The position numbers and the translations under genes are program-made. A DNA stretch of 14,260 nt from Acholeplasmataceae bacterium (GTDB lineage Bacteria > Bacillota_I > Bacilli_A > Acholeplasmatales > Acholeplasmataceae), in NCBI GenBank assembly GCA_016934175.1, contig JAFGTI010000114.1, positions 1 through 14,260 on the forward strand, read 5' to 3'. The notes under the pieces were generated by a model. It was given only the letters and a program-made list of their open reading frames with translations. It was not told the DNA's origin and made no database searches. The stretch's first letter is position 1; each line of letters opens with the position of its first letter. This document shows, piece after piece, positions 5,873 through 12,500 of this stretch.

Positions 5873-7411
5873 ATGAAAGAGTTCGGGCGCTATTATACAA
5901 ACTTACTTAACCAATTTTTTGCAACACTTCTTGAGTTTTTCAGAAGTATTTTTAGTGCAATTGGAAAGTTCTTTGCAGATGGCTTTGGACAAATGGGGAA
6001 GGATTTCATTTCAGTAAGTTCAAGTTTCTCTATAATGGATTGGTTGATGGCATTTGCTGTGTTAATTGCTAATTTGGTATTCTTTAGTATTTTAGTTTAT
6101 AAGGTAATTAAATACTTAAAGAAATATGTACGATTTAGTAAGATTGAAATTGAAAAAGAAAATTTAATTGAAGAAATATCTTCGCTTAATCAAAAAACAA
6201 TTGAATTAATTGAAGAAAAAAACAAGATATTAGCACTTAAAGTTTCAAATTTAGGTATTAATCCAGACCAAGAAGAATTTGATGTAGATAGTGATAATCC
6301 AGAAAAGAATGGAAAATATGCGAATTCACGATTTGTGAAACTACATCAAGTTGATGATGCATATCATCATGAGAAAGTTGTATCTATTATGTCTGAAGAT
6401 CATATGATTAATCTTAAGACAATGGTCAACAAGTTTATTGATTTTTCAGCATCTAAACTAAATCTTTATTATGACAAAAAAATTATTTCAGCATTCTTTT
6501 CCGGTTTAGCTACATCTAAAACAATGATTTTAGAAGGTATTTCTGGTACTGGTAAAACATCTCTACCCTATGCAATGGGAAAATTCTTTGGTAACAATGC
6601 AAGTATTATTCCTGTTCAACCTTCTTGGAGAGATAGAGCCGAAATGATTGGTTATCTTAATGAATTTACTAAAAAGTTTAATGAAACAGATTTTCTAAAA
6701 GCAATTTATGAAACAACTTATAGAGATGATATCAATATTATCGTTCTTGATGAAATGAATCTAGCTAGAGTAGAGTACTATTTTGCTGAGTTATTATCAT
6801 TACTTGAAATGCCAGATGCTGATCAATGGTTAGTTGATGTTGTCCCAGACACAAAAGAAGGAGATCCTGATCATTTGTTTAGTGGGAAGATTTTATTACC
6901 ACAAAATGTTTGGTTTGTCGGTACAGCAAATAAAGATGATTCAACATTCTTGATTACGGATAAAGTTTACGATAGAGCAATTCCGATTGAAATTAATTCG
7001 AAATCTAATTTCATTGATGCTCCTGATACAGAAGGAATTAAAATGAGTTATGAATATCTTAATCAATTATTTAAAATGGCACTTCATGATAACCCGATTT
7101 CGAAACATTCAACTGATCGTTTAGAAAAACTAGATAACTTTATAACTGAAAAATTTAAAGTAACATTTGGTAATCGTATTATGAAACAAATTAAAATGTT
7201 TGTACCCGTTTATGTTGCATGTGGGGGTACTGAAGTTGAAGCGTTAGATTATATGGTAGCTAGAAAAATTTTAAGAAAATTCGAAAGTTTAAATTTACCA
7301 TTTATGCAAGAAGAAATTGAAGAATTATCTAAGCTTATGACAAAACTCTTTGGTAAAAATGAGTTTGTTGAATGCCAAAGCTATCTTACTTCAATTAAAA
7401 GACAATTCTAG
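5873..7411 (+). CDS. Membrane-anchored McrB-like AAA+ ATPase (AAA_5 type)
   Basis: This 512-residue protein begins with Phe-rich amphipathic helices (1-50), one membrane segment (about 56-80) followed by a basic stretch (KVIKYLKKYVRFSK, so cytoplasmic C-side), a probable coiled coil (about 90-123) and a linker. The AAA+ domain follows from about 195: Walker A GISGTGKT (222-229), the PVQPSWRDRAEMIGYLNEF block (247-265), Walker B IIVLDE (289-294) running into MNLARVEYYFAELLSLLE, sensor-1 VGTANKDD (349-356) and a DRA motif at 367-369. These blocks match the MoxR/McrB (dynein-related, AAA_5) ATPases. No McrC, nuclease or VWA-domain partner is adjacent, so restriction or MoxR-VWA chaperone roles lack local support. 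Membrane anchoring within a fibre operon suggests it powers assembly, export gating or remodelling at the cytoplasmic face. TAAGGAG (5861-5867) is five bases before the start. Confidence 0.9.
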   Translation: MKEFGRYYTNLLNQFFATLLEFFRSIFSAIGKFFADGFGQMGKDFISVSSSFSIMDWLMAFAVLIANLVFFSILVYKVIKYLKKYVRFSKIEIEKENLIEEISSLNQKTIELIEEKNKILALKVSNLGINPDQEEFDVDSDNPEKNGKYANSRFVKLHQVDDAYHHEKVVSIMSEDHMINLKTMVNKFIDFSASKLNLYYDKKIISAFFSGLATSKTMILEGISGTGKTSLPYAMGKFFGNNASIIPVQPSWRDRAEMIGYLNEFTKKFNETDFLKAIYETTYRDDINIIVLDEMNLARVEYYFAELLSLLEMPDADQWLVDVVPDTKEGDPDHLFSGKILLPQNVWFVGTANKDDSTFLITDKVYDRAIPIEINSKSNFIDAPDTEGIKMSYEYLNQLFKMALHDNPISKHSTDRLEKLDNFITEKFKVTFGNRIMKQIKMFVPVYVACGGTEVEALDYMVARKILRKFESLNLPFMQEEIEELSKLMTKLFGKNEFVECQSYLTSIKRQF

Positions 7412-7426
7412 CATGTAGGAGTAATG

Positions 7427-8182
7427 ATGAGAACATATGAGGCTAAGAAATATCGTAAATTAATATTTTCATCTGTTCTATATATTATATTGGTCACGAC
7501 AATGACGACCTTTGTTACTTATGCATGGTTTACAATTAGCAATGTTAATAATGCAAGTTTAGTGTCTAACATTTCGGAAATTGAAGCTGAGTATGAATTC
7601 TTTGTCTATCAAAATGCAAATAGAGATGGTAGTGATGATTTGACACTCATTGATAATATATGTCTTTTAGAAGATGAAGATTTATGCTACCTAGCAGTTA
7701 CAAATCCTATGGTTGCATTTATGATAGAAGGATCAAGCGCTCCAGGAGAAAAGTTTTCATTTGCGATAAGAATTACGAGTGTTAATAATCCAATTGGCAC
7801 ATTGAGTCTAGATTTCGGAGGGTTAAACTCTATTGGATATGATATAGAAGAAAACAAATTACAAACTGCTTTCTTTTATCAAGTTGATAAAATATCTTAT
7901 TTAAATTATGGTATTGAAACCGACGATTTAAAAGATAGTTTAGATATTGTTCATCACCAAGGATTTTTCACTTATGACAATGATACGTATTATCCATTAA
8001 TATCAAATGTTCCTATGCAAGATCAGGAAAATGCTAATACGATGATTATCATTTACTTTAGTTTATATTTTGATCCTTATATTTATGGGGAACAATCAGA
8101 TGGAACACCTTATACAAATAGTAATATTTTCATGAATCAAACATTCACAATTGATAATCTATTCATGAGCGTATCAAATTAG
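7427..8182 (+). CDS. Exported subunit-like protein with YAWFT signal box
   Basis: Unrecognised mature domain. Numbered from ATG 7424, a basic N-terminus (K8, K9, R11, K12) precedes a hydrophobic segment (about 13-31) and the box TYAWFTISNVNN (32-43), nearly the same as the FAWFTITNV of the putative major subunit. The mature region (about 210 residues) is acidic and beta-rich, with two cysteines 13 residues apart or less (NICLLEDEDLCYL, 62-74) that could form a disulphide. It ends with a NQTFTIDNLFM strand comparable to the closing strands of its neighbours. TAGGAG (7416-7421) is only two bases from ATG 7424 but five from ATG 7427, so the second ATG is preferred; the difference is one Met. It follows the ATPase by about 15 bases. 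I infer a minor or tip subunit processed or held at the membrane like the other YAW-box proteins. Confidence 0.75.
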   Translation: MRTYEAKKYRKLIFSSVLYIILVTTMTTFVTYAWFTISNVNNASLVSNISEIEAEYEFFVYQNANRDGSDDLTLIDNICLLEDEDLCYLAVTNPMVAFMIEGSSAPGEKFSFAIRITSVNNPIGTLSLDFGGLNSIGYDIEENKLQTAFFYQVDKISYLNYGIETDDLKDSLDIVHHQGFFTYDNDTYYPLISNVPMQDQENANTMIIIYFSLYFDPYIYGEQSDGTPYTNSNIFMNQTFTIDNLFMSVSN

Positions 8183-8190
8183 GTCTTCCT

Positions 8191-8196
8191 GGAAGG
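8191..8196 (+). promoter_or_regulatory. Ribosome binding site GGAAGG
   Basis: The site touches the ATG at 8197, leaving no spacer, but is nine bases from the in-frame ATG at 8206. It therefore supports 8206 as the true start. The same arrangement occurs at 2371-2380. Confidence 0.55.
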
Positions 8197-8205
8197 ATGA
8201 TTCAA

Positions 8206-8853
8206 ATGAAGCATTTCACCGTGATTATTGCTACTATTTTAATCATAATAACTGTGTCAGCCAGCACTTACGCATGGTTGACTTATGTTCAAAGAAAATC
8301 GCTTGCATCATTTGAAACCAATGAGATTACTGTAGTTTTGAGTAGCGATGAAACACAAATTATCGATCAAATTTCTTTCAATAATTTAGCTTTTATCGAT
8401 TATCAAAATGACTTAATCGATAACATGACAGAGACCTTTGATTTAATGGCGTCTACATGGACTGTAAAACTTGAAATCTCAGCTGATTCACCGATGACAA
8501 TTAATACATTATCATTCACACAAAACGAACCAGGTCTTATCTATATATTGATTTATAAAGGAATGAATGGTGAACTGATAACTCCACCAAGTTCCCTTCA
8601 TAATTTAATGTCTACAATTATTTCAGGAAGCGCTATAAAATCAGAACAATTGACACTCATAGAAGACTATAATGAAATAATTATTGCACAAATGAGTGCA
8701 CTGATATTTCAACCAACTGATTATATCGAGTTTGAAATTGCTGCATGGGCAGATTACGATGCAGTCATTGATCAAGCAAACTATCTTGATCAAACTTTTG
8801 ATTTGATTTTAACAGTTGAATCGATGAACTCAAAAGCTGAGGTGTTATCATGA
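8206..8853 (+). CDS. Small exported subunit-like protein with YAWLT signal box
   Basis: Start ATG 8206 gives 215 residues; ATG 8197 would add three but abuts the ribosome binding site. Numbered from 8197: short basic start (K5 H6), hydrophobic segment (about 8-22) and the box STYAWLTYVQRK (23-34), again the SipW-cognate layout. The mature domain is acidic, has no cysteine and is predicted beta-rich, with alternating hydrophobic strands. Near the C-terminus the block IEFEIAAWADYDAVIDQAN, followed by a final LDQTFDLILTV strand, parallels the IWVEGWDADAFNS plus strand ending of the two paralogous subunits, with the EG pair lost. It ends in TGA overlapping the next ATG (ATGA), so the two are translationally coupled. 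The function is unknown. I infer a minor pilin-like or fibre-associated subunit. Confidence 0.75.
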   Translation: MKHFTVIIATILIIITVSASTYAWLTYVQRKSLASFETNEITVVLSSDETQIIDQISFNNLAFIDYQNDLIDNMTETFDLMASTWTVKLEISADSPMTINTLSFTQNEPGLIYILIYKGMNGELITPPSSLHNLMSTIISGSAIKSEQLTLIEDYNEIIIAQMSALIFQPTDYIEFEIAAWADYDAVIDQANYLDQTFDLILTVESMNSKAEVLS

Positions 8854-9530
8854 AAAAGCATTTCACAAAATTATCTATAGTCATTCTGGTGTTGATACTT
8901 TCCGTTTTATCATCAGCACTCTTTGCTTATGCTTATTTTGAGAATACTAATCAATACGGATTCGCAATAGAAGCAGGAGATGCAACTATTACCGCATTTG
9001 TTTCATTTGATGGTGTGTATGTTGATTTAAATAGCCCATATTACAATGTAGAACAAAATACTATTATTGTTAATCCATATGATGAATCAAGCTTAAATTA
9101 TATTAAAGATTTGAAGATTGATATTGAAGTGACTCCAAATATAGCTTCTCGCGTAAGAATTAAATTATTAGATGAATGGGAACTGACTAGAACATATCAT
9201 GATATTGATCAACAATATCCAATAGAACCGATTGTAGAAACTATATATCACACGATCAAAGATGATAGCTTTCACCCATTTTCATTACTTAAATTGGGGA
9301 ATGGTTACATGCCAATATATGATGATCAAGGATATGGTTATTTAACAGATGTATTAACACTAAATCAAACCACAACTATTCATTTAATTGAAGGTGGAGA
9401 ACAATATCTCGTTAAATCCAACAATATATACTCTGAAACTTGTGAACTGCAATTACGATTTTTAATTGATGTGGTTCAGGCAAATAGATTTCCTGAAATC
9501 TGGAATTTAGATTCAGACTTTTTTGATTAA
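8850..9530 (+). CDS. Small exported TasA-like protein with AYAYFEN signal box
   Basis: This 226-residue protein has a basic start (K2, K3, K7), a hydrophobic segment (about 8-24) and FAYAYFENTNQYGFAIEAGDATI (25-47). The A-Y-F-x-(N/D) pattern followed by a short stretch and a beta strand is closest to the classic TasA/CalY layout (AxFxD then a strand). The body contains paired hydrophobic strands (KIDIEVTPNIASRVRIKLL) of a type seen in TasA-like domains, where a strand precedes a family-typical residue run on exposed loops. One cysteine is present (ETCELQ). The ending LQLRFLIDVVQANRFPEIW resembles TasA-family C-termini, where a final strand is followed by an aromatic tail. GAGG (8839-8842) is seven bases from the ATG, inside the end of the preceding gene. 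It is followed after 17 bases by the giant protein gene, so it may anchor or cap that partner. The role is inferred. Confidence 0.75.
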   Translation: MKKHFTKLSIVILVLILSVLSSALFAYAYFENTNQYGFAIEAGDATITAFVSFDGVYVDLNSPYYNVEQNTIIVNPYDESSLNYIKDLKIDIEVTPNIASRVRIKLLDEWELTRTYHDIDQQYPIEPIVETIYHTIKDDSFHPFSLLKLGNGYMPIYDDQGYGYLTDVLTLNQTTTIHLIEGGEQYLVKSNNIYSETCELQLRFLIDVVQANRFPEIWNLDSDFFD

Positions 9531-9532
9531 TT

Positions 9533-9539
9533 AGGAGGT
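9533..9539 (+). promoter_or_regulatory. Consensus ribosome binding site AGGAGGT
   Basis: A full-consensus site eight bases before ATG 9548 fixes the start of the giant open frame and implies efficient translation. Confidence 0.8.
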
Positions 9540-9547
9540 AAGAAAAC

Positions 9548-12500
9548 ATGACAAAACGCATAGTGAAAAGAACTTTACTTGCATTTTTCGTTGTGTTTTT
9601 TTTGTTTATATCAACTTATTCTGGATTAGAGAAAAATGTAATAGCAATTAATTATGATCAATCAAATTCATGGGATGGAAACACTTTAGATTTAAATCCT
9701 CAAGGTTCTATTGTTTATGATAGTGAGTATAGATATTTCAATGAAATCATAGCATCAAGTCTTCTAGTAGATACAGATAAAACTTACGTCATTGAGTCTG
9801 CATATGATCTCTATATGTTATCCGTTTTAGCAAAAGGTGTTGAAAACACACTATATTTAAGCCTTGATTATGTGCTAGGAAACGATATTGATTATTATGA
9901 AATCGTTCAACAAAACATCGAACAACGATTTCATCCAATTGGCTTTAATGAGCCATTTACTGGTTCATTTGATGGACAGGGTTTTGAGATAACCAATTTG
10001 TATTTTGATACGATAATGACTGAAGAAGAATATCAAAATGATTATTCAGGCCTAAGATTCTTTTCAATGTTTTCAGAACTAAGTGCATCAGCAACTGTTA
10101 AAAATATTGGTTTAATAAATCCAATTATTATTCAACCTATTGAATGGGGAATCATGACGTATGTTTCACCATTAGTGGGTGAGAATTACGGAACAATTGA
10201 TAATGTCTATTTAATAGACACAAGAGATGAAGCATCAGGAATGAATGCTGAAGGAACATTTCATTTATCTGGATTAGTATCTATTAATTACGGAACTTTT
10301 AAAAATAGTTTTATAGCAAGTAAACATATAAAATCTAATGCAGTGGTAGATAATGAGACAACAAGTGTTATCCTTTATTCAAATTTAGGCACAATTTCAA
10401 ATCTATATTATGATTCTACACTTTACGCCGATGTCGATGCTTCTACACTCTATGCAACTGGGTTAAATACTGCTTCATTTCAAGATGAACAATTATTTGA
10501 TGAGGGTTGGTTTTTTAATGCTGATTATCAAGAACTGGCTTCAAATCAAGCTGAAATAATTCAATATACTTTAAATAATGATTATCCAATTTTACAAGGC
10601 TTAGCAATTGATAGTAACAAGCTATTAATTGCTAATGCTTGTGATTTTCTATACATGAACGAATTACTAAAGATTTCAGGTATGTTTAGATTGTCAGATT
10701 ACCTTATTACAAATGATATTGATATGTCAAGTGTCTCAAGCGATGCTTATGTAGCCGCAAATGTAGGTTTCAACGGTTCATTAACGAGTTCACTAAGAAC
10801 TGTTGATACACAATTGTATTCACGCCTTACTGAACAAGGTGGAGATCTAGAGTATCATACAATATTAAACTTATTGATTGAAAATCCAACCTCAATTGGA
10901 AACTTTGCAAGTTATTCATTATTTTCATCATTATTTGGAACGATTGAAAATCTTAATTTTGCAAATATGCAAATTACAACTCAAAGCTTAGATGAACAAA
11001 CAGAAAAAACAAAAGTTTTGATAGGTACTATAGCAGGTCAAAGCAATTCAGGATATATTTCAAATGTGCATGTCGATGCAACCATAGATATATTAAATAG
11101 TGGGGCTGCCACAACGAAACTGTATGTTGGAGGCTTAGTAGGAGAAGGTAATGTTAACCTAAATAGAGTTTCGACACATGGTAATATTAACCATGCTATT
11201 CAAACTTATGCTTTATCTAACAATGAAAGTTCAACCGGTGGAATCATTGGTCGTGCAACAATGGTTACTATGAATCAAATTCATGCATCTATGGATATCA
11301 TTGGAATGAGTTATGATACAGCAAATGTTTCAACACTTTATTTAGGTGGTGCAATAGGAACCGGTAGTGTTGACACAGCAAATCAAATTTTGCAAACAGG
11401 AACGATTATTTCACACCAAGATGGTGGATTTATTAATGAATATTACATTAGTGGAATAGTTGGGTTAATGACTGATCAGTTTGGTGGCATCCATCAAATT
11501 GATCAAAAAGGTGATATCGATGTTAGATTAACAAATCCAGTAAAACTTTATTTATCTGGAGCAATGAACATCGATGCGACAAATTCATCTAGTGATGCTG
11601 TATTTACACTTTATAGCATTACAAATCATGGATCATTAAGTCTTTCTCATCCATTGGGTCATGTATTTTCGATAATTGAATTAGCACTTAATGAAATACA
11701 TATTGCAGGGACATTAATTACCAAAAATATTGAAGCATCAATCAATGGTTTATTTAATACGAGTGATTTATCATTTGATATCAGTTTAATTAAAAATCTA
11801 TCAGGTGTATTATTGGCTTTAGATACTCAATCAATCGATTTAATTCAATCATATAACACAGGGAACATTACTTTAGAATCTTATGCTAATTTGACACAAG
11901 ATACAATACACATATCAGGAAATGTAATCAGTGAAAATATTAATTTGGATGAGTTAAGAAATGAAGGAGATATTACAATAGGTTTAAATCACGACTCTTT
12001 AATTTCTTCTGGCATGTTATATGTTAATGGACTCTTTAGTGTTGTCAGCCAAGACTATCAAGCTCTTAATGGATATAATGGTGGAGACATCTCGATAACA
12101 AATATGCTCTCAGTGATTATCAATTATAAAATTTATTTATCTGGTATCGCATATCATAATGCAAACACAAATTATTTCAATCTACATAGTATTGATCACG
12201 AATCTATTAATGACTTAGCATTGATCAACGGGTCTGTTGATCATATGCTTAATCATGGAGATTTATCAATCGTAGGTTCTTTTGCAAATGATACTGTAAT
12301 TTCAGGGATTCTCTCAATTAATGAAAGTTTACTGTCTTCAAGCATAAATTTAGGACATATCAGTAATCATATTGAAGCAGCTACACTCAGTCAAAAAATT
12401 GAGTCCTCAGGTCTTGTTTATCTCATGACTGGTGCTTATGCACAAATCATAGATGGAGCCAATAATGGTCAAATTGAAGCTTTATCATTAAATGAAATGG

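Noticed and set aside
5873..7411. McrBC-type restriction system
   Set aside because: The ATPase resembles McrB, but there is no McrC or DNA-binding/nuclease domain in it or next to it, it has a membrane anchor, and all neighbours are exported proteins.
3111..9530. Type IV or Tad pilus locus
   Set aside because: The N-termini lack the prepilin G/A-F-x-x-x-E signature, and there is no secretion ATPase of the PilB/CpaF type, no PilC-like platform and no prepilin peptidase.
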